This document shows positions 1 to 7,653 of a DNA stretch of 36,902 nt, piece after piece; positions within the stretch are counted from its first letter, which is position 1, and each line of letters opens with the position of its first letter. The notes under the pieces are model-generated. The model did no database searches, was not told where the DNA came from, and saw nothing but the letters and a program-made list of their open reading frames with translations. The stretch spans positions 1 to 36,902 of the forward strand of contig VGLH01000026.1 of assembly GCA_016866785.1 (NCBI GenBank). The letters run 5' to 3'. The stretch comes from Candidatus Poribacteria bacterium. GTDB lineage: Bacteria > Poribacteria > WGA-4E > GCA-2687025. A program made the translations under genes and the position numbers.

Positions 1-194
1 CGTCGTCGTCTCTCCAGCGGGATGAGTTTCTTCACCCGATTCCAGAGCGCGCGGGGTTTGAGAGGATGGCTGCGCAGAAAGTCGCTCACGACATCATGGC
101 TGCATGCGAGGATCCCTGCGAGATACGTCCCCGTGCCGTTGCCGAACGATGCCAGAAGAACCTGCGTGTAGAGAATCGGATTGAGTCTGTCCAT
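1..194 (-). CDS. Transposase, N-terminal fragment (runs off left edge)
   Basis: The minus-strand frame opens with ATG at 194, has a stop codon two codons upstream (198-200), and stays open to the window edge, giving 64 visible residues. The residues around SHDVVSDFLRSHPL, followed by ALWNRVKKLI, resemble the N-terminal part of DDE transposases whose early region carries an SHD-(I/V)-x-x-FL motif and then a LW-x-x-VK segment. In such proteins this part precedes the catalytic DDE core, which would lie outside the window. No terminal inverted repeat can be confirmed because only one end is visible. The gene starts head to head against the truncated TfoX gene, which suggests the element inserted into or beside it. 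The family call rests on motif memory only and is moderate. Confidence 0.55.
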   Translation of the reverse strand, partial: MDRLNPILYTQVLLASFGNGTGTYLAGILACSHDVVSDFLRSHPLKPRALWNRVKKLIPLERRR

Positions 195-510
195 GCCTCA
201 TAGGATGGCAGAATCCCATCCAAAGACCAAGGGAGCGAAAGTCCTGGGCAAGATGTTCTGCGGGATCGCGAACGGTGATCTCATGGTGCGCGTGGGCCCG
301 GAGCGCTACGAGGCCGCGCTGTCTTTGCCGCACGTCCGCCCCATGGACTTCACAGGGAGACCGATGACCGGTTACGTCTACGTCGGACCTGAAGGGTCCG
401 GCTTTGACGAGCAGGTCCGAGCGTGGGTGGACGAAGCGCTCGCCTTCGTTTCCACACTCGAAGCACAGCCAACTGCCAAACGGAGCCGGCGGTCACCGAG
501 GCGACCGTAG
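193..510 (+). CDS. TfoX/Sxy N-terminal-domain protein, probably 5'-truncated
   Basis: Residues from about GKMFCGIANGDLMVRVG through RPMDFTGRPMTGYVYV to the WVDEALAFV helix match the C-terminal two thirds of the TfoX_N domain, a small fold found in the competence regulator TfoX/Sxy and in many short stand-alone bacterial proteins of about 110 aa. The usual first part (an amphipathic helix, then a KKMFGG strand-turn) is missing. Upstream of residue 17 or so the sequence looks unrelated, and it collides with the start of the divergent transposase fragment. ATG 193 and ATG 205 are both possible starts (TTG 181 is in frame too), and none has a convincing ribosome binding site. It is most simply a gene truncated by the mobile element. 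Residual function cannot be excluded, since the phosphate-type motif region and C-terminal helix are intact. Confidence 0.6.
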   Translation: MPHRMAESHPKTKGAKVLGKMFCGIANGDLMVRVGPERYEAALSLPHVRPMDFTGRPMTGYVYVGPEGSGFDEQVRAWVDEALAFVSTLEAQPTAKRSRRSPRRP

Positions 511-707
511 AGCCGTGGCGCAGACCGGCGGCGGGAGCTGTCTGCGCACGCCGTCTGGCTACGATGGTTCCCAGGCGTCTCGCGGAGCCACGGGCCCGCA
601 TGCGTGACGGACACCACGCGCACAACGACAAGGACCTCGTCGGTCAGTCCGACGAGGTCCTCTTCACGTTCACGCGTCTTGCCCGAAGCCGCAGCCTCAG
701 GCGCAAA
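511..707. other. Intergenic stretch between tfoX-like gene and tRNA-Asn
   Basis: Apart from the hairpin at 631-661, no gene, RNA or repeat is recognisable here. Short open frames in this stretch have no start signals and no family resemblance. Confidence 0.5.
631..661 (-). terminator. Intrinsic-type terminator downstream of tRNA-Asn
   Basis: A perfect 13-bp stem (631-643 with 649-661) closes a 5-nt loop. Read on minus it lies 46 nt after the tRNA CCA end and is followed by a T-rich run (TTGTCGTTGT). The orientation and position fit termination of the tRNA transcript, possibly including read-through from the exopolysaccharide operon. The U-tract is interrupted, so efficiency is uncertain. Confidence 0.6.
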
Positions 708-783
708 TGGCTCCGGTGGCAGGACTCGAACCTGCGACCTGGTGGTTAACAGCCACTCGCTCTACCGACTGAGCTACACCGGA
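708..783 (-). tRNA. tRNA-Asn (anticodon GTT)
   Basis: The 76-nt minus-strand sequence folds as a tRNA. The acceptor is TCCGGTG paired with CACCGGA, then discriminator G and an encoded CCA. The D-arm is GCTC/GAGC, the anticodon loop is CTGTTAA with GTT as anticodon, and the T-arm is GCAGG TTCGAGT CCTGC. The outermost anticodon-stem pair looks like an A-C mismatch (positions 27-43); the rest pairs well. The gene lies downstream of the O-antigen ligase on the same strand but has its own promoter. Confidence 0.96.
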
Positions 784-812
784 TCATGAGGGGACGAATC
801 ACAAACGTGGTA

Positions 813-841
813 ACCATACCATATGGAGCAGCATCCGACAA
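813..841 (-). promoter_or_regulatory. Promoter for tRNA-Asn
   Basis: On minus, TTGTCG (836-841) and TATGGT (813-818) are separated by 17 bp. The -10 box ends 29 nt before the tRNA 5' end, which fits a short leader removed by RNase P. Confidence 0.55.
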
Positions 842-886
842 GGCGAACGCTCTCGCCAACGTGTTCCGCCAGGCGCTTGCGGCACG

Positions 887-2386
887 TCACGCCTCGACCG
901 TACTGGGCGTGCTCCGGGCAGGCTCCATCCGGTGGTGGCCCACACGCGGGAGTGCCGCGAGCAACGCGATGTAGATCCAGTAGAGCGACCCGGTCGGCGT
1001 CATCGATGCCGTCGCGCCAACCACCCACGACCCCAAGTATCCAGACGCGAGCCCGACTGCGACATACCGGTTCGGCGACCCAGGCCGCGTCTGGCGGACC
1101 GCAAGCGCCGCGATACCGACGTGAGCCACGAGCCACGGGATCGCCGCCATCACTCCCCCAGAGTGAAGGATCTCGAGTTGCGTGTTTTCACTGGGGTACT
1201 GGTAGTGTGAGACCTGGTGGATCGCTGCCATGTACAGTCGGTAGGCGTCTGCTCCGACTCCGAGGATCGGATGTAGCTGGATATCACGGAGCATCAATCC
1301 CCACGTGTAGATCCGGGGCGCTGCGGTGCCGCGACCAAACTCGAACATCGTGAGGACACGACCTGTGAAGGCTCGAACGTAGGCTGTTTCGCGCATCAGG
1401 CTCAGCGCGACGGCGCCCAGCACGACCATGGCGAAGATGCCCAGCACGTAGCGGAGCACGACACGAGCATTGCTCCGGAGCATGATGAGAGCGCTGAAGA
1501 CTCCCGCGCTGAGTGCGAAGGCGGCGATGGGCGCGCGCGCCAGGCTGATGACCACGCCAAGCAGACCCGTGGCGGCAGCGACCACGTACAGAGCCCGGTC
1601 TCGTCGATGCGCGCTAATGGCACATCCCAGCGTGCAGAAGATCAGTGAGACGAGCAGGCAGCCAGAGACCGTGCCCCAGCCATACGGCCGGTAGACCGTG
1701 CGGATATCACCAGCAAGCGTGAACAGTCCGAGGTTCTGCTTGATCCCTATTTCGCGCAGGGCTGTGGAGATCACCGGTACATCCACGGAGAGCAAAATGA
1801 CGTGGGCCGTGCCCAATGCGACGACGCCGATCACAATGGCTCCGATGGCGCGTAGCGACTTCTGGTATAGCCCAGGTTGGGAGACCAGCAGCCAGTAGAG
1901 CACTGGGTAGTGGGCTACGTTGGACGCCAGCAGCATCGTCGTTCCGATACCGCGCACCACCAATGGCGAGTTCAGGACGGTACTCACGGCAAGCACGCCG
2001 AGGGTCGCGGCGAACCATCTGAGGTAGGGCACGCGGGGCAGCGTTCGCCGTTCCAGAAGCAAGCGGGATACGGTCGTCAGGAGCATGACGTACATGACGA
2101 CGTGACTGAATCGGACGTTGAAGGATCCGACAGTCATCATCAGCGGGTAGAGGTTCTGCAACACAGCCACGGCGATCAGCGAGTATGCCGCCCATTCAGC
2201 CGACACCAACACGAGTAGGACGGGCACTCCAAGCAGCGCTGCCAGGAAAGACAGCCGAGCCCCAGCCGCGAGATAGAGCACAAGCGCGAGACACGCGACG
2301 ATGCCGTAGAGCGAAAGCACGATGTGAGCGCCGACCGGAGTCGCTCGCGTGGCGCATCTGTCGGCTGCCGCCCCGACGGTGTCCAT
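887..2386 (-). CDS. O-antigen ligase / polysaccharide polymerase family membrane protein
   Basis: A 499-aa integral membrane protein with roughly ten or more hydrophobic helices. It has a long extracytoplasmic loop in the C-terminal half (around RIYTWGLMLRDIQLHPILG to SENTQLEILHSGG) typical of the Wzy/WaaL O-antigen ligase superfamily (Wzy_C). These proteins polymerise or ligate lipid-linked glycans at the outer face of the inner membrane. The RAPIAAF segment in the preceding helix also fits the family. ATG 2386 is chosen because it lies 14 nt after the heparinase stop and has a GGTAGAAAG-like Shine-Dalgarno. The longer frame to 2518 would overlap the heparinase gene with a non-membrane N-terminus. 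It is the last gene of the Wzz-heparinase-ligase operon. Polymerase and ligase cannot be told apart from sequence alone. Confidence 0.85.
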   Translation of the reverse strand: MDTVGAAADRCATRATPVGAHIVLSLYGIVACLALVLYLAAGARLSFLAALLGVPVLLVLVSAEWAAYSLIAVAVLQNLYPLMMTVGSFNVRFSHVVMYVMLLTTVSRLLLERRTLPRVPYLRWFAATLGVLAVSTVLNSPLVVRGIGTTMLLASNVAHYPVLYWLLVSQPGLYQKSLRAIGAIVIGVVALGTAHVILLSVDVPVISTALREIGIKQNLGLFTLAGDIRTVYRPYGWGTVSGCLLVSLIFCTLGCAISAHRRDRALYVVAAATGLLGVVISLARAPIAAFALSAGVFSALIMLRSNARVVLRYVLGIFAMVVLGAVALSLMRETAYVRAFTGRVLTMFEFGRGTAAPRIYTWGLMLRDIQLHPILGVGADAYRLYMAAIHQVSHYQYPSENTQLEILHSGGVMAAIPWLVAHVGIAALAVRQTRPGSPNRYVAVGLASGYLGSWVVGATASMTPTGSLYWIYIALLAALPRVGHHRMEPARSTPSTVEA

Positions 2387-2400
2387 GTCCGGCTTTCTAC

Positions 2401-4374
2401 CTACTGAGGCTCGGAACGCGACAGTTCGACTCGCAGAGCCCTGGGCAGGCGAGCCTGGAACGCGCCCACCAGCACCTGACTGGCAACACGCACTCCATAG
2501 CTCGGAGAGATTTCGCATGGTTCGACAGTCATGTCAAAGTCGGCATCCAGAGCCACGCAGACGCCCTGGAACTCCAGCACAGCCCGCCGTCCTTCCGCGC
2601 GTACCTGAACTCCCGGCTCCAGGTGCGCCAACCATCGGATCGAGTGCTCGCCTATCCCTTCGAGCTCGTCCTGTACGACGAGTTGGTCTGTGGTCCGTGA
2701 CAGCATGAACCGACGTCGGTGAGTCACCGGATGCGGCAGACGTCGGTAGCCATCGTGCTCGGCGCACAGCCGTGTCTCATCAGCGTCGGAATGCCATTCG
2801 ATGACGCGTACCCTGTACGGATCGTCGATGGTCCACAGCCGCCGTCCAGTTCCGAGGCGAGCCGGCTCTGCGTTGTCGACGACGACGGCGTTGTGTGCAA
2901 GCGCGCTCCGGAAGCGGTTCCGCGCCGCCGGGTCCGCAGCGTAGGTGTACGTCCCGCTGTCGATGATGAAATCGACGCCATCGCAGCTCAGCTCGAAGCT
3001 CAACGCGTCGTTGTGCCCGTGACCCCCCGTGTTGCGGAGCCCGATCGGCGCAGCATCGACGAAGACGTACCAGCCGTTGGACCGGAGCACGTAGTAACCG
3101 CTTTCCGGGAAGCCAATCGGTTTCGTGACCCGACCGGATTCAGAACCCGCCCACTTGCCGCCGGTCAGCCAGAACGCTTCCTCAGAGCCAGCACTTCGAC
3201 GCCATTCCGGGCGGTCGAACAGTGCGGCTCCGACATCGCAGAACGCCGCATGGTTGCTGTGCGGAACCTCGCTGAGCGGATGGAGCCTTCCGTCATCTGT
3301 GTCGCCGACAGACGGACAGTCGCCGTTGTCCTTCGTGTAGGCGGCGAGGAAGCCGAATGCAGCGCCGACACGCGCCCAAGCGGCATCGTCGATCGGCATG
3401 TAGGACCGGCGGCACAGCCACAGTGGCACGCCGAGCAGCTCGCAGATCAGCATGTGGTACGGGATGGACCCTTCGCGATTTCCTCCATCCTCCGCGATCT
3501 GCACGAGGGCTTCTGAAGCCAGGATCGACACGCCACGATTGAGCCATCGTCGCGCCCCAGGCATGGGATCGAGCAACAGCCCGCAGTAAGCCAGCGCAGC
3601 GCCATTCGATAGGTAGTGGTTGTTGGTGAGCGGGCCCCATTCGTCGTTGCGATCCACAAACCGAGCGTGCTCCGACAAACTGCTCAGCAAGAGCTTCCTG
3701 AGATCATCGCTGACGGTTTCCGAGTCCATCATCAAAGCGTACGCCCAGAGCCAGTTCACCGCGCGGATGCCGACATCCATCGCACAGATCCAGTTGATCC
3801 CGAACTCGGGCGGGTTGTGATCGATCCAGTCGCGGAGCTGGTCGGCAAACGCAGCCGCGTAGGCATCGTCGCCGGTGAGGGCGTAAGCCTGTCCCAACGC
3901 GATGAAGTGGTGACACCGACTCAGTTCCCACGGAACCTTGTAGTCGGAGCCTTCGCCCACCGGATCCATGTGGTAGATCGCCGTGTGGTGGGTGTCCGCG
4001 CGCCAACTGTAGCCTGTCTTGAAGTCCGTGTGCCACGGGATCGATCCGTCGAAGCGGACAGGTCCCGACCCCAGGAGATCGAACTCGCGGTGAACCGCAC
4101 GCGTACCGCGCACAACCACGCGCTCGACCGCATCCTCCCCGTATCGATCCCGATAGGTGGCGGCAAATGTTGCGTTGCCGGTTGCGGCGATGGGCAGACG
4201 CTGGCGGATCGTCGCATCGACGGAATCGAGCAGATGTCGGCTGTAAGGATGGACTCGCTGAGGACGCGGACCCCGCATCGATACGAACCGCCCGCGCAGG
4301 ACTCGCCGTGCCTTCTTGCGCGCCAGGTGCAGAATGCGCTCTGGCGGCAGCGAGAGGGCGATCTTGATATCCAC
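2401..4374 (-). CDS. Heparinase II/III family polysaccharide lyase
   Basis: A 657-aa protein with the two-part architecture of heparinase II/III-like proteins: an alpha/alpha toroid in roughly the first 400 residues and a beta-sandwich after it. TNNHYLSN at residues 250-257 and HGHND at 452-456 correspond to the conserved catalytic/structural motifs of the family (NxH and HGHxD). The family cleaves uronic-acid-containing polysaccharides by beta-elimination. Members inside exopolysaccharide clusters are thought to trim or edit the polymer. The start is GTG at 4374, preceded by AAGGA and 14 nt after the Wzz stop. The nearby ATG at 4385 is in another frame. No clear Sec signal peptide is visible, which is a little odd for a lyase acting on exported glycan, although cluster-encoded members often lack one. 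Confidence 0.9.
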   Translation of the reverse strand: MDIKIALSLPPERILHLARKKARRVLRGRFVSMRGPRPQRVHPYSRHLLDSVDATIRQRLPIAATGNATFAATYRDRYGEDAVERVVVRGTRAVHREFDLLGSGPVRFDGSIPWHTDFKTGYSWRADTHHTAIYHMDPVGEGSDYKVPWELSRCHHFIALGQAYALTGDDAYAAAFADQLRDWIDHNPPEFGINWICAMDVGIRAVNWLWAYALMMDSETVSDDLRKLLLSSLSEHARFVDRNDEWGPLTNNHYLSNGAALAYCGLLLDPMPGARRWLNRGVSILASEALVQIAEDGGNREGSIPYHMLICELLGVPLWLCRRSYMPIDDAAWARVGAAFGFLAAYTKDNGDCPSVGDTDDGRLHPLSEVPHSNHAAFCDVGAALFDRPEWRRSAGSEEAFWLTGGKWAGSESGRVTKPIGFPESGYYVLRSNGWYVFVDAAPIGLRNTGGHGHNDALSFELSCDGVDFIIDSGTYTYAADPAARNRFRSALAHNAVVVDNAEPARLGTGRRLWTIDDPYRVRVIEWHSDADETRLCAEHDGYRRLPHPVTHRRRFMLSRTTDQLVVQDELEGIGEHSIRWLAHLEPGVQVRAEGRRAVLEFQGVCVALDADFDMTVEPCEISPSYGVRVASQVLVGAFQARLPRALRVELSRSEPQ

Positions 4375-4388
4375 GGTTCTGGCATTCC

Positions 4389-5831
4389 TTAACCGAGCGA
4401 TCTGCCTGGATGAGGGTCGCCGTCTGAGCGAGAGATATGGAACGCGCCCGACAGGACCTGTCGCAGGAAGGCGTACGCGAGCCCCAGCAGCAGTCCCAAC
4501 GCAGCTCCGAGGACCATGTCCAGCGAGCGTCTGGGCCTCAGCCTCTTCGCAGCCGGCTGCGCCGCGTCCAGCACCTGGAAACTGGGCTGATCCTGGGCTT
4601 CCTGGATGCGTGCCATCTCCGCCTGCTGAACCAGCAACGTGAACAACGTCTCTTGGACGACACGCTCTCGCATCAGGTCTGCCAGCTCACGCTCCATGCG
4701 AGGCGCGGATCGGATCGAGACGCTGTTCATCATCGACGCGCGGCCCTTCTCGGCTCGGATAAGCTGTTCCGACAGCGCTTCGATCTGGAATGTTGTTGCC
4801 CGCAGCTTGGCGTTCTGCGCCGAGGTGCCCGACCGCACCAGCACGTCGCGTTCGATCTTCTTGGCTTCGAGCTCCGCCTGGATCTGCCCGGCTCGGGTCA
4901 CGTACTCCTTGAGTTGATCCGGGAGAGAGACGATCCGGTTGCCGCTCTTGTATGCTTCGAGGTCTTGGTCCGCCTTCTGCAGGGCAGCGGTTGCCACGGT
5001 CACCTGACTGTCGAGGAACTCGCGGTTCTTTCGCGCCTGCGTGAGCGAGTTGTCCTGGAGATACTCACGAAGCAGTGATACCGCCCGATTCGCGACATCC
5101 GACGCCATCTGAGCCGACTCCGGCATCTCGACATGGATGATGACCAGGTCATCCCGCGTGGCGCTGACCGAAACGCCCCGCGCGAAGTCCGCCATGGCGC
5201 GTTCCACGAGACGATGCCACTGCCGCCGGATTTCGGACAGGTGGAAGTCGTCCGGCTTGCCTTCGATCCCGGGAAGCGCCTCGACGAGCGCACGGAGTTG
5301 GTCATCCGTCATCGACAGGATGCCGCGAGTGCCGTCTTCGGTGTCCACGCTGGCAACGATGTCGGGGTGCTCGGCGACCAGCTCCGTTGCGATGCGCGAC
5401 ATGTCATCGAGATCGAACGAGGGACCCGACTTGCGTTCCTTGTCAATGGTCTTCCGCAGCATGTGCGGTACAACGCCCAGATCGGAGGCGAGTCGGTCTC
5501 GGACTGTACGGCTGCTGAGTATGTTGACCAAACGAGCCTTGTCGCTCGCACCCAGCGAGGTTCCAAGCCCGCCGATGAGATCGCCGACAGATCCCAGCGC
5601 CCGGAGCGCCGCAAGCGAGCCCCCGCTGGTCTCCTTCAAGGGGAGCAGCGTCGATGTGGCGCCAAAGACCTCGGGCACCAGGTACATCGTTCGCACGAAT
5701 GCGACGGCGATGGACAGAATCAGGATCGCGACGATGGACCACTTCCGCGCCCACACGCTGTGCACGTAGACCATGATATCCAGTTCGTCGCTCGCGTCCT
5801 GGACGTTCAGGTCGTCAGTCGGTTGCGCCAT
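4389..5831 (-). CDS. Wzz-type polysaccharide chain-length/export co-polymerase
   Basis: A 480-aa protein with an N-terminal transmembrane helix (about residues 32-53) preceded by LDIMVYVHSVWARKW. It then has a large periplasmic coiled-coil region (about 270-390, rich in Q, E, K and A) and a C-terminal transmembrane helix (about 435-457) after a proline-containing stretch (AQPAAKRLRPRRSLDM). This is the polysaccharide co-polymerase (Wzz/GNVR) topology that sets glycan chain length with a Wzy polymerase. There is no C-terminal BY-kinase domain, so it is the kinase-less type. ATG 5831 is the only reasonable start. It is the first gene of an operon with heparinase and O-antigen ligase (14-nt gaps) and has a near-consensus promoter 51 nt upstream. 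The insert between residues 150 and 215 is longer than in typical Wzz. Confidence 0.87.
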   Translation of the reverse strand: MAQPTDDLNVQDASDELDIMVYVHSVWARKWSIVAILILSIAVAFVRTMYLVPEVFGATSTLLPLKETSGGSLAALRALGSVGDLIGGLGTSLGASDKARLVNILSSRTVRDRLASDLGVVPHMLRKTIDKERKSGPSFDLDDMSRIATELVAEHPDIVASVDTEDGTRGILSMTDDQLRALVEALPGIEGKPDDFHLSEIRRQWHRLVERAMADFARGVSVSATRDDLVIIHVEMPESAQMASDVANRAVSLLREYLQDNSLTQARKNREFLDSQVTVATAALQKADQDLEAYKSGNRIVSLPDQLKEYVTRAGQIQAELEAKKIERDVLVRSGTSAQNAKLRATTFQIEALSEQLIRAEKGRASMMNSVSIRSAPRMERELADLMRERVVQETLFTLLVQQAEMARIQEAQDQPSFQVLDAAQPAAKRLRPRRSLDMVLGAALGLLLGLAYAFLRQVLSGAFHISRSDGDPHPGRSLG

Positions 5832-5881
5832 GCAGGGGTTCCGTGTCGTGACAGGTCCTTGGCAGGGGGTTGACGGAAGGG

Positions 5882-5910
5882 AATGTAGAACCCGCGCGTC
5901 GGCATGTCAA
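5882..5910 (-). promoter_or_regulatory. Sigma70-type promoter of the exopolysaccharide operon
   Basis: On minus, TTGACA (5905-5910) and TACATT (5882-5887) are 17 bp apart, about 50 nt ahead of the Wzz start. A small hairpin (910-924 of the 5 kb block: AGCCGC, 3-nt loop, GCGGCT) overlaps the -35 edge and could help end the upstream helicase transcript. Confidence 0.7.
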
Positions 5911-5943
5911 GCCGCATTGCGGCTCGCCGTGCGAAGGCGGCAC

Positions 5944-7650
5944 TCAGCTCTGGCGGCGTGCCTTCGCCAGGGCAGGATCGAGGCCGACGAGATGGAAGTA
6001 CTCGGCGTCGGACAGCGCTCGGGGTGCGCTATCGGACTGCGCTTCGTCGATCACCTGGTCGAACAGCGCCTGCTTCTCCGTTAGCACTTGGTCGATGCGT
6101 TCCTCGACCGTGTCGTTCATCACGAGTCGTGATACCAGTACGGGTCGGGTCTGCCCCATCCTGTAGGCGCGGTCCTCCGCTTGGCGCTCTACGGCGGGGT
6201 TCCACCACCGGTCGAAGTGGTAGACGTACGACGCTTCCTGCAGGTTCAGCCCAACGCCGCCTGACCGGAGCGACACGAGCAACAGGCGGATCGACTCTTC
6301 TTCCTTGAACCGACGGATGGTTTCGTCCTTCTGCACGCGACTCAATCCCCCGTGGTACAGCAGAGGACTGCATCCGTCGAGCTTTCCGGCGAGGTATTCG
6401 AGCGTCTGGGTGTACTGCGAGAAGATGAGCGCCTTCTCGCCGCTCTCAACAATGACGTCCAGCGAATCGGCGAGGTAGTCGAGCTTGGCGCTTTCGCTGG
6501 TCTCCGGGTCGAAGTTGCAGATCTGCTTCAGCTTCGTGATAAGCGCCAAGACGTGTTGGAGCGTCACGGTCTCGCCAAGGCTGCGCAGGTAGACCGTTCC
6601 CTCTTCTTCTGCAGATTGATAGGCGTCGCGCTGGGCGTCGGTTAGGTCGAGACGAACCGTGTGCTGCTGCTTCGGTGGCAGGTCGCGGAGCACTTCTCCC
6701 TTCCGCCGACGCAGGAAGTACGGCGCGAGTGTCTGGCGCACAGCCTCAGGCGCGGCGGAGTCCGGCAGGATCAGATCAGGCTTCATGAACGCGGCGATGG
6801 CTGCCAAGTCGTGCCCGCTGTTCTCGATGGGCGTGCCGGTCAGGCACCACGATGCCCGTCGCGGGATGGCGCGCACTGCGCGAGATGTGTTCGTCTCGGT
6901 GTTCTTGATCCGCTGGGCTTCGTCCAGCACGACGAGATCGAACGGACGTTTGGGCAGCAATTCGGAGTCGTTCCGCATCAGCTCGTAGTTGGCAATCGCG
7001 ACGTGAGCCGTGCCGTTCCATTGAGCGTTGCGCTGGCTGGCGTCGCCCTGGATCACCCGCACACGGATTTCGGGGGCCCACCGCCGGAACTCCGACTTCC
7101 AGTTGGACTTCAGTCCGGCAGGACAGATGACGAGAGCCCGATGGACGAACCCGCTGCCGAGCAGCGCGCGGATGGCGACGATGGTCTGGATCGTCTTTCC
7201 CAATCCCATGTCGTCGGCCAGGAGGGCATGCTTGCGCCTTGCGAGGAAAGACACCCCGTCCGCTTGGTAGGCGTGCAGCGGGAAGGGCAGATCGAAGCCC
7301 TTCTGCAACACGTCCCGCAATGGCGGGAAAAGCAGGAAGTACAGCGACCGAAGCGGGTCCCTGCCGTCGGAGGTCTCTGGCTCGATGGCGTCCGTGGGCA
7401 CTCCATCGAGCCGCCCGTCGACGAGGGCTCCTTCAAACAGGCTGGCTTGGTCGATCTGCCCCGGTTCCGTCGCCTGCTCGAAGAATCGGGCGCCCCGAAT
7501 GGCGATCCCGCCGGGAACCGCATCGACGCCTCGGACCACCACTCGCGGACGCACGATGACGTCGCACGCCGAGACGCGGATATCTCTGAAATCGAGGGCC
7601 CGCGCGGCGACGCCCGGTTGCGCCGCCGCTGAGTGGATGGGGGCGGACAT
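5944..7650 (-). CDS. SNF2-family DEAD/DEAH-type helicase (ATP-dependent DNA translocase)
   Basis: A 568-aa protein with both RecA-like lobes of the SNF2 family. Motif I is DDMGLGKT (146-153), motif II DEAQ (243-246) and motif III LTGTP (270-274). The second lobe has the ALIFSQYTQTLEYL strand, the LRSGGVGLNLQEA motif V region and the DRWWNPAVERQAEDRAYRMGQ motif VI region. Such enzymes translocate on duplex DNA using ATP. The first 125 residues are not a recognised domain and may be a partner-binding or accessory segment. The ATG follows the stop of the upstream 401-aa gene by three bases (TAG TCG ATG), so the two are translationally coupled. Bacterial SNF2 proteins of this RapA/HepA-like group work in transcription recycling, repair or phage defence. 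Nothing here decides which. Confidence 0.93.
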   Translation of the reverse strand: MSAPIHSAAAQPGVAARALDFRDIRVSACDVIVRPRVVVRGVDAVPGGIAIRGARFFEQATEPGQIDQASLFEGALVDGRLDGVPTDAIEPETSDGRDPLRSLYFLLFPPLRDVLQKGFDLPFPLHAYQADGVSFLARRKHALLADDMGLGKTIQTIVAIRALLGSGFVHRALVICPAGLKSNWKSEFRRWAPEIRVRVIQGDASQRNAQWNGTAHVAIANYELMRNDSELLPKRPFDLVVLDEAQRIKNTETNTSRAVRAIPRRASWCLTGTPIENSGHDLAAIAAFMKPDLILPDSAAPEAVRQTLAPYFLRRRKGEVLRDLPPKQQHTVRLDLTDAQRDAYQSAEEEGTVYLRSLGETVTLQHVLALITKLKQICNFDPETSESAKLDYLADSLDVIVESGEKALIFSQYTQTLEYLAGKLDGCSPLLYHGGLSRVQKDETIRRFKEEESIRLLLVSLRSGGVGLNLQEASYVYHFDRWWNPAVERQAEDRAYRMGQTRPVLVSRLVMNDTVEERIDQVLTEKQALFDQVIDEAQSDSAPRALSDAEYFHLVGLDPALAKARRQS

Positions 7651-7653
7651 CGA

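Noticed and set aside
631-783. tRNA-Asn as an integration (att) site for the left-hand mobile element
   Set aside because: No second copy of the tRNA 3' end and no integrase is visible. The left element looks like a transposase, not a tRNA-targeting integrase.
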